A stretch of DNA of 64,000 nt. Source: Lentinus brumalis. Lineage: Eukaryota; Basidiomycota; Agaricomycetes; Polyporales; Polyporaceae. Both the position numbers and the translations under genes were made by a program. The notes under the pieces are model-generated. The model had not been told where the DNA came from. It ran no database searches and saw only the letters and a program-made list of their open reading frames with translations. Below, one piece after another: positions 10,920 to 23,264 of this stretch; the first letter of the stretch is position 1; each line of letters starts with the position of its first letter. The DNA is taken from NCBI GenBank assembly GCA_001792895.1, contig MARA01000005.1, forward strand, positions 1 to 64,000. Direction: 5' to 3'.

Positions 10920-11365
10920 GGGAATAATCATATCCCGATGACTCTGCTAGCTCACTGTTGGTCAGAGCTTATGATCTGTGGCCCGACGTCAACACCGCAT
11001 AGACGAACCTGTTGAGCCCCCACTCTCGTCGAGTCGTCTTCAAACGACACTTTCTTGCTAAACAAAGATCGTAAAATGTAAAACATTGAATGCCACAGGT
11101 GTGTTGCGGAGCGTAGACGTAGTGGATTTTCCGAGATGGAACAAGATTTCGTCGGAGTCGGTGAATGTAGAAAGTGCGGTCGGCCGCGCGCGTTGTGCGG
11201 TCAACCTTCCGAGAGGACGCAGAGGTAACGAGGGCGCTCAAAATGTGTGCCGTCTTCGTGCGTCTTCGCATAGGCTGTCGATGGTGATGTGCGAAAGTAG
11301 ACAGAATGGAGGACTGGGGAGACCGGACGCAGACGAGGTTCGCGGAAGAAGCGCGCTGCCCGATA
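10920..11365 (-). repeat. left copy of a ~440-bp duplicated segment (inverted relative to 26925-27375)
   Basis: Read on the minus strand, it matches the plus strand at 26925-27375 through several blocks. These are gaggttcgcggaagaagcgc at 11336-11355 (reverse complement near 26941-26960), acaacgcgcgcggccgaccgc, aatcttgttccatctcgg and ggtgtt...atgatt...ccc. One shared frame reads DEILFHLGKSTTSTLRNT and then PVAFNV, faintly like an MSP/VAP domain; that reading is weak. No intact gene is visible. Confidence 0.7.
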
Positions 11366-11382
11366 AGGACGGCTATGTGGTT

Positions 11383-11391
11383 ATCTGATAA
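11383..11391. promoter_or_regulatory. ATCTGATAA, siderophore-type GATA motif
   Basis: Exact match to ATCWGATAA, the site described for SreA/Urbs1-type iron-responsive GATA repressors. It sits just outside the left copy of the duplicated segment whose right copy lies upstream of the siderophore transporter. Confidence 0.4.
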
Positions 11392-12772
11392 GATAGGTAT
11401 GGGGCGCAGCCCTGCTGCCAGTACTTGCCAACTTGAAGTTCTTTCCCAACCCGTCCTCTCTCTGCGCCCATACTTTGCCCTGCTACCTCAGGCTAGGTAG
11501 GGTCGACGTCGTGGCTATTTCTGTCGATTAATGCTCCGCATGTCCATGCCGCCTAATGACTTCGCATTCGACTTCACTCACGCCCCAGCATCCGACTCCT
11601 GGCTGAAACGACCACCGCAGGTCGCAGTTGTGAGTTCCCTGTGCCCGCTCTCCTTGATTACTACCGTTGGCCAGCTATTGATTTGATTGCATAAACTTTG
11701 ACTTACAGTACCTCAGGCTTCGTGAGACTTTTCGGGCTCGAGAGGTCCATGCGCAAAACATCTTGTAGCTGAACTCCCGGCTTACTTGACGGAGAACGAT
11801 CAAAGGTGCGTCTTCCTTGACTACGGCTCTCGGCCGTTCGCGCTGTCCTCGGTAAATGAAGCGGAGGATGTGCACGCGTTGGAATGGCATCATTCGCAGT
11901 AACGGGTGAGATATCAGAAGTACGTTTGCGCATCTAAAATGTCATGATGTGGTTGGGACTTCGGCATCATTGAATGCAGAGACCGCATAGATCGCAAGGG
12001 CTTCGGTCAGCTGACAAAGAACAGGCTGCAGGCGAATGGCCAAGCCCTTCGCACATTGACCTCTCCGTCCTCCGACGCCTCCTCTCGCTCTCGAGCGACG
12101 TGTTTCGAGACGCACTTTGCATCGAGCCGCGGATGGGCCGCTTGTCATGTTCGCCTTCGAGTTTTCGAAATTAGAGATGGCCCGATAGCTGTAGGGCACT
12201 GAAGTAAGTGTGGTATGTCGTGAATGTTGCTTTTGTTATCTTTACTGACAGCCCGCAGTTGGAACCGAGACGTCTATGTCTCACGTCCGACAGGGTGGGA
12301 AATTCTGCAATTGCACGAGTCGGTGTCAGTTGTCTTCGCTCTTCGCTTCTCCACACAAATGTACTAACCCAACATACTCAATATACATCGTATTCGTTCA
12401 AGTGTGATTATCAGTGGTACGTCGAGCGTATTCGAGGTGTATGAACGAATCATCGGGGCTTGCACGGCTCATGCTCGTATGGTATGGTCGGTCTGAGGGC
12501 CACGGAAGGCGCAGATTCAAGCAAAGTCAAAATTCCCGCACCACATGTACCGCACGGTGCGGTCTCGCATCGCGGGTCACATACGGGTTTGAAATTCAAC
12601 CACAATCGAGGCCCGTGTGCTTCTCGAATCCTTCCGGCCGTGGGTATGGTGAGTGCCACTCACCGCTCCGTCCCCGTCCGCCCTTCTTTCGATACGCTCT
12701 CGCTCTGCGCTCTGCGCTCTGCGCTCTCCTCTGTCTTCGTCCATAGGACCATATTCTCTCCCCTGCCACAGC
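11392..12772. other. no confident gene; upstream region of the F-box gene
   Basis: Short open frames only. The last 100 bases hold CGCTCTGCG repeats and a CT-rich stretch before the ATG at 12773, consistent with a fungal promoter. Confidence 0.4.
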
Positions 12773-14204
12773 ATGGCCAACACAGCTCTATCGCAAGTCG
12801 CAGCCTCCAAACCACGGCTCCCGGTGGAGGCCTGCGAGCGCATCATCGACGCAGTGTACGACAACCGATACTCGCTCGTCCAGACTGCTCTTGCCACACT
12901 CTCTAACTGCGCACTCGTCTGCCGCGCATGGCGCGCCCCCGCTCAAAAGGTCCTCTTCGAGTATGTGGTCTTAACGGACAAGGATGCCCTCTATGCTTTC
13001 GCGGCGCTCCTCGACGCATCCCCCGAACTCGGAAGATATGTCATCAGTCTCGCTTTGCGAGGATACCTCCGCGTACCGTTCAGCCCTGCTGTCCTGTTTC
13101 CTACAATTCTCCGAGGAAGGTTTACCAACCTACTGCACCTATACATCTTCGAGCTCGACAACGACGCGAAGGAGGCCAAACCGCTACCTGCTGGAGTGAA
13201 GGAGCTGCCGATATTGCCTATGCACCGATACTTCCCCTTTCTCTTCACCTCCATCTCGCATAGTCGCCGCCTAGTTCTATTTGGTGTCGTGTTCCCGTCC
13301 TTCGCAGACTTCGCTCGCATCCTATGTATGCTCCCCAACCTCCGAGAGCTTTATTGCAACTTGGTGTCTTGGGCTGTCCTTTCCCTGGTGCCACGGTGTA
13401 TGGCGAAGCGTGGCTCCCACGACTCCAAGAAGACGTTCCTCCCTCACCTCGAGCTACTCCAGGTATGTCTGTATGCCGATATTTGAACAGGTCTCTAATT
13501 TGCTTTAAAGTGCGTTCGCTTCGACTCGCAAGGCACGCATAGATTAGTGGACGCGGTCGGCCTCTCACTCCGGTCGCTATGGCTCGACTTCCGATCTATA
13601 CATTCTCATCTATCCGGTTCGTAAGTTTGATCATACTGTACTCCGACCGTACTCACCTCATTTCTGGCGGCATATCTCAGCGGTCGAAGAGCCTAAGGAA
13701 ACAGCGCGACCTCTAGATCTTCGATCTTTCCCCCGCTTGGACAATCTTCTGTTCCATCTCGAACCCTTAGCGCACCCTCACGACAGTATGCTTGCGACGC
13801 TCCAAGAGACACTCATTCTATGGGCGACTCCGGACGCATGCAAGAAGCTGCGAGACAGTCCGCCATCCGTACGACGGCAGTACCTGTACCTTCGCCCACG
13901 TCGACCACTATTCAGGCGAGAAGAATACGTTCAACTCCTCCGCATCGTCGGTCCTGTAGTTGAAGCCGCATTATGCAGCCAGACTCCCTCAGCTGAGGGC
14001 GCCCAAGCTCCGCACAACGCCGTTGAAGGGAAAGCAGATGCAGAGGGTGATCCTTGCAGGGCGGATGTCGTCATACAAGACCTCGCGGACAGACTCGAGT
14101 GGGCGGATTGGTGGCGGACCCGCGTTCAAGAATGCTTCCCCACATTCACCAAGTGGAAGCGACTCGAAGTCGACCCAAGTCATGACGGTGAGTGCCTCTC
14201 TTGA
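12773..14204 (+). CDS. F-box protein
   Basis: Probable substrate adaptor of an SCF ubiquitin ligase. Exon 1 is 12773-13462, exon 2 is 13511-13616 and exon 3 starts at 13681. The ATG at 12773 follows a CT-rich leader. Residues about 15-48 hold the F-box (LPVEACERIIDAVYD ... LATLSNCALVCRAW). The rest has the irregular Leu-rich look of fungal F-box proteins (FTNLLHLYIFEL, ILCMLPNLRELYCNL, LPHLELLQ, VGLSLRSLWLDFRS). Exon 2 needs a GTTCGT donor to keep frame; the stronger GTAAG four bases later would not. At 14188 a GTGAGT donor could lead to one more exon; without it the frame stops at 14204. Target unknown. Confidence 0.8.
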
Positions 14205-17200
14205 CATCCTTCCACATCCCCTGCTCGGCGAGGACTGCGGTCCGTTCAACGGTTGAACAGAGCAGCGTAGAAATCAAGGCTGATACAGGTTCCATCCCTA
14301 GATAACCCTGGCCCGAAGTGGATGGACCATGAACAAACACTGGGAGATCTCCCCACGACCACTCCGACCGCACAATGCTGCGTCTCATAACGCAAGCAAG
14401 TCGCTGTCGCCGCCCTCTAGTCATTCGCAAGACACTGATCCGTAATCCTCGTCTCTTTGCGCTCAGTGTTCCGCATCGACTCAGGAACCCTGTACTCTTC
14501 TCGAGCTGAGTATGCACCTTGCCCTCCGTCTATCCCTGTGTTATATATGATACCTGCTACCGGTACCCTTGCTGCGATGCTCTACTCGTCATTTCCAGCC
14601 CTGTCTGTACGGTACGATACCTCGCACGCTGCGCGATCCATCCTGCTCTCCCTGTTCGCAGCCTCTGGAGCGCAAAGTCTCACATCCTCGTCGCATTCCC
14701 TCCAACATCATTCGTCTTCAGGCGCGTTGACTTGACCGGAGCGGACACCGTACATGCTTCTCGTTGATCTCTACACACTGTGTGCTCATACTGCCCCAGG
14801 AAGTCGTTGCGCAGTCGATCTATGCTCTGGAACTCCGCACTCATGCTCGCCACCCGCCGCTCTCCATGACGCCGCCTCCGTCCTTCTTTCCACTCGGAGC
14901 TCGTTCCATCGGATCTTAAGCTACAACTACTCTCTGAAATCCGCACTTATACCCCCGGGGCGAACGGATGACTTCCGGAGATCTGAGAGCCCATGCTGTG
15001 ATTCAGAGTCGTCCCTCCCGGTCTACTTACTATGTCTCTGAATGACGAAGTGCGGCAGTTCTGGCTCGTTCCAGTGATGGTACTTACTGTGTCTCCGGGC
15101 ATTCGTCCGAAGTATCTGACAAGGACAGGGTCTTGGGAAGTCGGAAGATGCTCACGCACCCGCTGTCGACCTCGAGGCTTTGTCAAGTAGAGTCCGGAGG
15201 GAGAGAGCAGAGCAGAGCTTAACGCGGGACGAAGCACTGCCCCGTAGCTACTTATCTGATAAGATTACCCAGCTTTTGTATGACGCGTTAATGTCTCCCG
15301 GTCTCGAGTCTCTGGCATCTGCGACCATGTTCTTCCACAGTGATCCTGTCTTCTCATGCTCCGTATATCTGCGCCGCCTTTTGCTCATTCCGAAGCACCC
15401 CGATGGCCAAAACGATCACCGCAAGCCACAACTGCGTATACCGCGGGCTTGCTGACCGGGAACACTGCACCGCCAGATTGTCGCCGTCGAAAACAGCGGA
15501 GTGGAGAGGGATGCTGGCGACGTTGAATGGGTGCCGCCATACAGGCGGCTGCAGAGTTTGTTCATCCGTAAGGTGAGCCTCATACTCCTGTTCACGATCG
15601 AAAGCAACATAGGCGTGTCTTTGAAGTATAGAGGAAAGGGTCCTCGTCACATCACGCTGAGTCTTCGCGACTACCTTACCGCTGCGAGAGTACTCGCGTA
15701 GCAGGGAGTGTGCGCTTCTCCAAAGGCTAGCTGCTCTCTCAGGTATGCCACGAGTCTCCGTCTTATTCTCGGACCTTTACTCATGCATCGTACTGTAACT
15801 ATTGCCCTTCATGCTCCACTCTCTGTCAGAGTGTTTGTACGTCTTGAATTTGACGCAAGTGGATCAGTACGCGTACGAGGAACGAGCAACGTGTACGAGT
15901 CGATCAAGTCCAGGGCGAATCACTATCACTAAGGCGACCCATACCCTTCGCCACGCATATCTCTTGCGTACTTACGCTTCGATGTAAGCATATGTCTCGG
16001 GATACAGCACCGCACGTTTTCCAGAACTCTATGTTCGCCTGCTACGTCTGCAAAAGCGTGACACCTTCTGAACACCTAACACGTACTGGATGACGGCCCT
16101 CGTGCTTAGTCGTCGAAGTTGTCTCTGCTCCACTCAAGTTCGCCTTGCGTCGATCTTGTCAAGGAGGTGCGTCGTGCTCTATCGCATCCCGGTCACGTAA
16201 ATATCGCTGATTTACATGTCGCCTGTCCTCCTTTCTTCCACGCCGCCCTCGGTGACTCCAGCGTCATTGAATCATCCGGCTTCGGAGCGCAAGACGTTCG
16301 GCTCTCGCATGTCCGCGCTATCTTCGGCAGAAAGAGTGAAAACCGTTGCGAGTCTGTCCACTTTTACTTACGATTCCGCGCACAGTTCCGAATACGTGCG
16401 CATCTATGTCTTCATCGCTTTCAACCTCATTCGCAGCGGATTTGCTATGCTCCAATGCGGAATCTCCAGGTTTGGTCACCTCTCCGCAACTGGGTCACTA
16501 TTGACTCCCAACAGGAGGTTTCGCAACGGGCGCGTCGCCTTACACGGGATGCGGACGCGCGTGAGCTGGAGGAGTAGCTGAGGGTGGACGTGCCGACTAC
16601 GTGGCATTCGGTGCGTTTTCGGTGAGCATCTCGGACTTTGCGTTGAGCTGACAATGCCTGGCCTGGTAATGGAACCCGGAACACGTGGGACGAAGGTGCG
16701 GGAGCGGGATGGAGGAGCGGCTAGACATATACGGGTTCGAAGGTCTCAAAGATGGTGTTCTCCTTGCTGGGAACATAGCGACGTGACCGGTCATTGGCGA
16801 GTGGACACGTGCTGGACGGTGATCGTCGTCGAGGAGGGTGTAAAGTACCTGGAGCTCTCGTTGCGGGTAGCTGGGGACGGAGAGAGAGTATCAGCGTCCT
16901 ACGAACATCTGTCCCGATGAATGAAGGTATTGATGTGGTCTGTGACCGAACGTACCAGTCTGGCAGTACTGACAGTCATGTGCATCGCAGATAAAATGGA
17001 CGACAGAAGCCTACTGCGTACTAAAGACATAGAGCACCGTGTTTTCGTGTGAGGTGCGTGTCTCACTTATGCATACATCGTTTTACCGTTCTCGCTTGCG
17101 GGGGATGTCCGGGAGAGGAGCTGCGGACTACATCTGGCAGCGTCTCCGAGTGCGCTTCCGTTCATCTTGTCGCTTCTCTGTCAGGCAAGGCAGCGTGTTG

Positions 17201-17344
17201 TCAGACCAATTTCCCAGCAATGCCTCGTGGTCTCCGCGAGGGATTGGCATCGTGACTCGCGCATATCAGAAGCCGCAAGCTCGCACGGTATGCGTCTCCC
17301 TTCACCCTCGTTGTCTTCCTCTACTCACGACCACTATCGCCATT
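14205..17344. other. 3.1 kb without a supported gene
   Basis: Many short open frames in all phases, none with recognisable motifs or consistent splice sites. It holds an ATCTGATAA motif at 15254. It could contain a decayed or very short-exon gene that I cannot resolve by eye. Confidence 0.35.
15254..15262. promoter_or_regulatory. ATCTGATAA, siderophore-type GATA motif
   Basis: Second exact copy of the motif at 11383, in the palindromic context cttatctgataag. No gene start is recognised nearby, so function is doubtful. Confidence 0.25.
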
Positions 17345-20300
17345 ATGACATGTCTCAAGCTCCCCAAGTTCTCGTTCGCAGCGACCGCCGTTCTCGATGG
17401 GACTGTCAGAAGCCTCGAAGCTACCAAGGATACCATCACCGCCGCGGCGCCGGTTCCCGGACTCAGCATAGCGCTCAATGTGGTGATTGAGCTCTTGAAG
17501 AAAATACAGGTTCGTGATCGCCTGCGTCAATCGATGGTCAAGGCTGTACGAGTCGAACAGGGCGCGAGATCGAACTGCGACGCCCTGGAAACGCTGTGCC
17601 AGCAGGCGACGTCTCTCGCGGAGACCCTTGAAGGACTCGCAAAGACCATAACGGCAGGACTGACGAAGTATCCCGTCGGATCTCTTCAGAGACGCCAGGC
17701 GCGGGAGAGAGTGTTCGGATCTGGCAGCAAGTTCCATCAAAGAGTGGAGAAACTAGGGGAGTACGTACGATCGTGACAGCTGGTAGTGCGGATGGGATGA
17801 CTTGACCGTGACTGTAGCGATCTTCGTACAATATGTGCTGAAGCGGATACGCTCGGCCAGAGGAGTTACTTCGCCAAGTTCCTACACAGCACTGGAGACG
17901 CAGAGGTTATAAGTGGTATGAAGGACCGAATGGCGGCCGCTTGTCGACGCTTCCAGGTACGCTGTCGCACTATCTCTCAAGCTCACGCAGTGATCAGACG
18001 TCTTGTAGCACAGATGGAGGGCAACGTCGCCATTGAGGCCCTTGCTGACGAGATCCTGGACTTTGCGAAGGTGTGTTCTTGTCGCCTTTTGCCAAGCGTC
18101 GCTCACTCAGCCATTTTATAACATTTGACCTATATTACGAAGGCGGCAGGTACGTGAGAAGCGGAGCGGTATGTCTACTTCTGACAGCTGATCAATGTTG
18201 GCAGAGGAAGAACGAGTCCTGGACAGGATACCCCGCGCCGACGATGCCCACTATCTTTCGGCCGCGAACGCCATGAAGGCGCGTTTACAAGTTGGTACCC
18301 GAGAGCAGATTATCACACGTCTGGAGGGGTGGGAAGAAGGTCAGCTCGCAGATCGCGGCGACGACCGTGCTCACCTCCCCATCTTTGTCCTCGTCGGAGA
18401 AGCAGGAACCGGCAAGTCCACCATCGCGTCGGAGTTCGCGAAACGACTTCAAGGGCGCGGCCGTCTCGGAGCGTCGTTCTTCTTCACACGCGGCGTCCAG
18501 GAATTGAACTCTCCCAGAAAGGTCTTCTCTACCATTGCGTCGCAGCTAGCTCGGTCGCAACCTGCACTCCGCGGCCATGTCGTCGACGCCGCTCGAGAGC
18601 ACCTCAAGACAGCACCCCTCCAGCAACTCGAGCGCGAGTTCGAGGATCTCATCCGCCGGCCGCTCAGTGCCCTCTCCTCCTCCCACCCCCCGATCTTCAT
18701 CATTGTCGATGCGCTCGACGAATGCACGGAAGAGGGTCAGGATCTTGTCCCCATTCTGCTTCGGCTGCTTCTTTCGGCTGCCGCGCAACCAGGATGGCCC
18801 TTACGCGTTTTTCTGACGTCGCGGCCGGAGCCCCACTACATCCATAGGGTCTTCACCACCCCGAACTGAAACCTCACATCTCGGTTGTCTCCATCCAAGA
18901 GTTCCGCAGCACCGTGACCGGCGACATTGAACGTCTGGTTAGAGCAAGGCTCGCTGAACACGAGACGAGCAAGACCTGGTCCGAAGAGGATCCGTCTAGA
19001 GTCGCGAGCATCGTGGAGAAGTCCGAGGCGCTGTTCATATACGCGCGTACGGCCGTTGACTTCCTTCTCGCCGACGCGGATGATCTGCTGTCCATACAGG
19101 AGCGATACGAGATCCTGATGCGCGTTGAAGAGGTTTTCGGCCTGGCTCCGCTCGATACCCTCTACCGCGCCGTGCTGGAGAACGTGTTCCCGCCCAAGGA
19201 TCGATTTCCGCAGATGCAGGACCGTCTCCAGCGCGTCCTCGGTTACCTCGTCGCTGTGCTGGATCCGGACGGGATGTCGCCGGCGACGCTGGAGAAGCTG
19301 ACGAACATGCCCACGGCCGAGTCGGTACCCATTCTCAATAAGCTGCGTTCCGTGGTCCTCTTCGAGCGCGACAACGCCGACTCTCGATTCCGGATCATCC
19401 ACGCCACCTTTCGAGAGTTTCTTGTCGATCATGAACGATCTGGAGATGTCTTCCACGTCAGCGCGGACCAGGTACACGGACGTCTCGCGGATGACTGCGT
19501 GTCGGTGATACGATCCTTGCGTGGTAGAGCCGCTGTGCTTGTACTTCGTCTCCTCACAGAAAACGTCCGAGAACTTGCCCACGTCTACTATGCGTATAAA
19601 CACCGCAACCACCATCTTATGTACCGAACGTCTTCTCTACGCAAGGGCCGAGGCAACCATCAACGTACTGGTGGAGACGACGATCCGCTACTCGCCCGGA
19701 TTGTGTCCTACATGGACGCTCCTGATCCCGCCTCTATGCGCAGCTTGATTCGCAATGTCGTCCGACAGTTGAGGAGATCTAGGCTGGCCCAGGGAAGGTT
19801 TGGGAAGGTGTTGTACAGCTTGGAGAAGGGGATCAGCGGTTGGGAGAACAGCGTAGGTTCATCCTCGATTGTAGACTCCGTTCTGGACACTCAATTCGAT
19901 CCATCAGATGGATGAGCTCACCACTGGCAGTGGCCAAGCACGCATAAGAAGAATGCAAATCGCACTCATGCCTATTCTCCTGGATATCCAAGCCGTGGAG
20001 AACTTCGCCGTCTACCGGGAAGCTCACCGAAGTGGACAGCCTAAGACCCGTACGAACTTTGCTTACTTGGCGTCATGTTACTTCGTTTAACACTTTCGCG
20101 CTTGAGGTATGATCACCCGCGATGCAGCGACACTGGACGAGCAGCATGTTCATGATTTGGAAAGGTACGAATGCGCTGCATCCTTGGAAACAAGCAGGCT
20201 GATGTTTTTATTGACAGTGCCGTCAAGGCAGTTTGCGAGAGCTATCTCACGGACTATCTCATGGACGACAAATACATCAAACTTAGCGAAGCGCACAGCA

Positions 20301-20575
20301 GATTCCACGTCAGTATACATATCCTTTATGCTCTTAACGCCAAGTGATTCGGACATGTCTTTCACCCTCCAGACAGCGATCATAGTAGCAGGGTTCACTC
20401 CAGGTCATCAGTGCGAAGAGTCAGTGGTCCACTGCCCGATGACGACACGCTCAGCGCACGTACTCATCCCGTTTGATACAGTGAATATGCAGCTTATCAG
20501 GAGCGGAAGCGGCGACGAGGTTCGGGAAGATTGATCCTCACAACGTGGTCAGAGCGGATGATGTCGGACGTCTGA
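17345..20575 (+). pseudogene. NACHT gene A: NLR-like STAND NTPase, one-base frameshift in the NACHT exon
   Basis: NLR-like protein, probably a cytosolic signalling switch as in fungal heterokaryon incompatibility; role inferred. Exons: 17345-17509, 17561-17760, 17818-17956, 18014-18070, 18150-18168, then the large exon from 18205. Exons 1-2 form a helical domain (AAPVPGLSIALNVVIELLKK) of the MLKL/HeLo-like kind often fused to NACHT in fungi. The large exon has Walker A GEAGTGKST, Walker B IFIIVDALDECTEEG and TSRPEPHYIH. The frame breaks at 18859-18862, where CCCC stands against CCCCC in gene C, and resumes to a stop at 19915. Small conserved exons follow: LDIQAVENF near 19977, AATLDEQHV to 20164, AHSRFH near 20306, AIIVAGFTPGHQCEE from 20373, then DEYAAYQERKRRR and a stop at 20573-20575. 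If the missing C is a sequencing error, the gene is intact. Confidence 0.85.
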
Positions 20576-21103
20576 CTCCACGGAGGATTGCGGATCGACT
20601 ACTCATTGCAAGCTACGTGTCTGTTATGTCTACGCGTTGTATGTACCCGCTCTTCGTTCACCGTCTGACGTATCGTCTCCGAACCTTCCTTCTGCTCTTA
20701 CCGAGCTATATTCCCAGCTCTCGACGACCCGCACGAGTGCGCCGGCGTGCACGGACGTGTCTCGACCACTGACAGAACCGCGGGAGCTAAGCAACGTCGC
20801 TTGCGACTCGTTCAGTGCCCGATGTTCTGCCAGTGAAACCAGCGCTGAACGGACAGTCGCGTACGCTATGCGGTCGTGGGGCTTAAGCGCGCGGCCGACC
20901 TTGGTTTCGAAGGAGGGAACGAGGGTCGCGGCCGTACAAGACAGCAGAATGTACTATTGACCGAGAGCTGTATTTCAGCATGCGTCTCACCAGTCAGGCA
21001 TTCATGTGGCGGGACTTGCTTTCGGGCGGCGCACTGTGTTGCGGAAATAGATGGTTCCATCAGGCGTTTGCTAGCGGTTGAATAGCAGCTATGTTTCACG
21101 AGT
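20576..21103. other. spacer between two convergent 3' ends
   Basis: 528 bases between the stop of NACHT gene A and the stop of the MFS transporter. No gene seen. It should hold both polyadenylation regions. Confidence 0.5.
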
Positions 21104-22918
21104 TCAGGATCGCCCCAGTCTCTTCTCTTCAGCCTCTCGCTCTTGGATTCCCCACTTCCTAATCCCAACTCGGATGCAACCGGAGTCGACGACGGCCACA
21201 GCGCACAGCGTAAGCGTGCCCGCGGCCATCAACGCCCCCGAGAAGATGATAAGCCGCGTGAAGTGCGCCTCGTCCACGGTCTTGAGGATGGCGCCGGCCG
21301 TCGGCGTGCCGATGAGAGTCGCCACGGCTAGGAAGATGTACACCGAGCCTGTCGCGTGTTCACATTCAGTACGAATCGAACTACATAGCGTGTCACATAC
21401 CGAGACGGGCCCCATAGACTTCGCGCGGAGTGATCGTCGCGATGTACGTCGCGAGCAGCGAGACGAACGAGCCTGTCTCATAGGGTCAGCCAACGCGAAG
21501 CATGCGCAAAGTTTAGGGTCTCTACACACCGGCGAAGAGCCCATACAGCGCCGAGAAGGCCACGATAGACGCCGCGTTGCGTGAAGGCAGCCACAAGCCC
21601 AATATGAGGACGGTACAGGATGCCGGTATGAAGATCTTGAGCCTGTCGCGAGTCGCAAATTTTCAGCCACAAGAGCGGATAGGTAGTGTGTAGAATGGAG
21701 ACCCACGCTCCGTAGCGATCCGCAAGAATGCCTGGTAGGACGCGTGATGGTATGTTCATCGCGTTCAGGATGGCGAGCAGGTAGTTCGAGATCTTGGGCG
21801 AGACCCCGCGGAAGTCGGCGTATATCTGGATGTAGAAGTAAGGAATGAATAAGGCGTAGAACAGTCTGCCGGAGACAGCGAGTCAGGCCAAGTCACACAT
21901 GTCCTATATAACACGAGACTGGACTCACAAGAAGCCGGCCACCGTAGCGAGGACGTACCGCACGTCCTTGAATCCCCGCAAATCGATAGCAGTACGCCAC
22001 GAGATCCGCCCAGAGAGCGGAAGCCGCGTCCGAATGGTTAAGCACGCAACGACAAAGCAAACCATGATGAGGAACGCAAGAACCCTCGTCGCCCAGCCGA
22101 ACCCGATGCGCGGTATGAGATGCTGGAGCATGATGGGGAAGACGACCCCGCCCACTGCGCCGCCGCTGAGGACGACTCCGATGGCAGAAGCGCGTCTCCG
22201 GCGGAACCAGTGGCTCATAACTGCTACGGACGGGTTGAACCTGCGAAGCACGCGTGTCAATGGAGGTCAGCGCGAGGACGGGCCGGGAGCACATACATGA
22301 GCGCAATCCCAACGCCGAAGAGTACGCCCTGGGACAGGAACAGCTCGTACGCCTCATCCTCCTGCGTGAGCGAGACCATCATCATCGCAAACACGCAGAC
22401 CACCGAGCCAAGCGGGATCAGAACCTGCACGCATCATGCGATCAGCAGCAGCTCGAAATTCCATCCACTTACGCATATGATATGCAGGACGACGCCCGAC
22501 AGACATACCGAAGTCCCATACGCATCGAAGATCCTCCCCGTGAGCGGCCCCAACCCATACAAGAAGAACACCTGCAGCGAGCCGATGAGCGAGACCGACG
22601 CAGAGGACGACGACGGCAGCAGCGTCGACTCGTAGTAGTCCTGGAACGTCCCCTGCGAGTCCCCTTCCGAGTCAGCGAGGCAAGCTTCGGCGGTACACTG
22701 GAGAGAGCACTCACGTATGCGTTGATCATCCCGGCCGACGCAAAGAGCGCGAGCGTCGACCCCAGCACGACCGTCCACGCCGCTCGCCCGCCCTCCGGGA
22801 CGTACTCAGGCTCGCAGGCTTCCGGGGACGTGGAGTCATCGACAACGGGCACGACCGCGGCAGTTTGAGCCTCCTCCCCCTTGACGACATCCTGAGGCTG
22901 CTTCTCGCCGTCTGCCAT
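21104..22918 (-). CDS. monocarboxylate-transporter-like MFS permease
   Basis: Major facilitator of the fungal MCT-like type, in the plasma or an organelle membrane; substrate unknown. The ATG at 22918 starts an acidic cytosolic tail (MADGEKQPQDVVKGEE) ending in EYVPEGGRAAWTVVLGSTLA, the usual entry to TM1 in this family. Later exons give FQDYYESTLL, SLIGSLQVFFLYGLGPLTGRIFDAYG, IPLGSVVCVFAMMMVSL, VLFGVGIALMFNPSVAVMSHWFRRRR, ASAIGVVLSGGAVGGVVFPIML, LFYALFIPYFYIQIYADFRG, NAMNIPSRVLPGILADRYG and TPREVYGARLG. The last exon is FLAVATLIGTPTAGAIL, IIFSGALMAAGTLTLC. Introns are about 50-60 bases and all segments can be joined in frame, giving an estimated 470-480 residues and about 12 TM helices. A decayed copy of its last exon lies at 9836-9982. 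Confidence 0.88.
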
Positions 22919-23264
22919 CGTCTGTCGTCTGTTGTCGGAAGAGCAGACGGACGACCATCGTGCTGATGTTGCTGACGGTATCTGTATGTATGATAGGACT
23001 TCTTGCCGCCGGCTGCAGAAGCGTGGTGAGAACCAGTGAGAACCCGGCATGGTCGGCCGAGCTCGGCCGCAAGGGCACCCTGACGCTCTTGCCCCGCTCT
23101 TGCGCTCACCTGCAAGGAGTGTGCGCACATTCAATAAACACCAAGATAACTCCCCTCGGGTCTCCAGGGTATACGATTCCCCAAGAACTCGCCTCCGAAT
23201 CGAGATACGGCGGTATATCCATCCTCCATAAATCAGCACACCTCACGAACCGGTATATATAACC

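Noticed and set aside
14947..15237. Shared SQDPVLVRYFG / LEDPVLVTYY motif at 15.1 kb and 55.3 kb
   Set aside because: The match is too short and the flanks do not align; no gene could be built at either place.
16119..16577. Open frame of 152 codons downstream of the F-box gene
   Set aside because: Tested as a second F-box copy, but it shows no F-box, no splice logic and no alignable segment.
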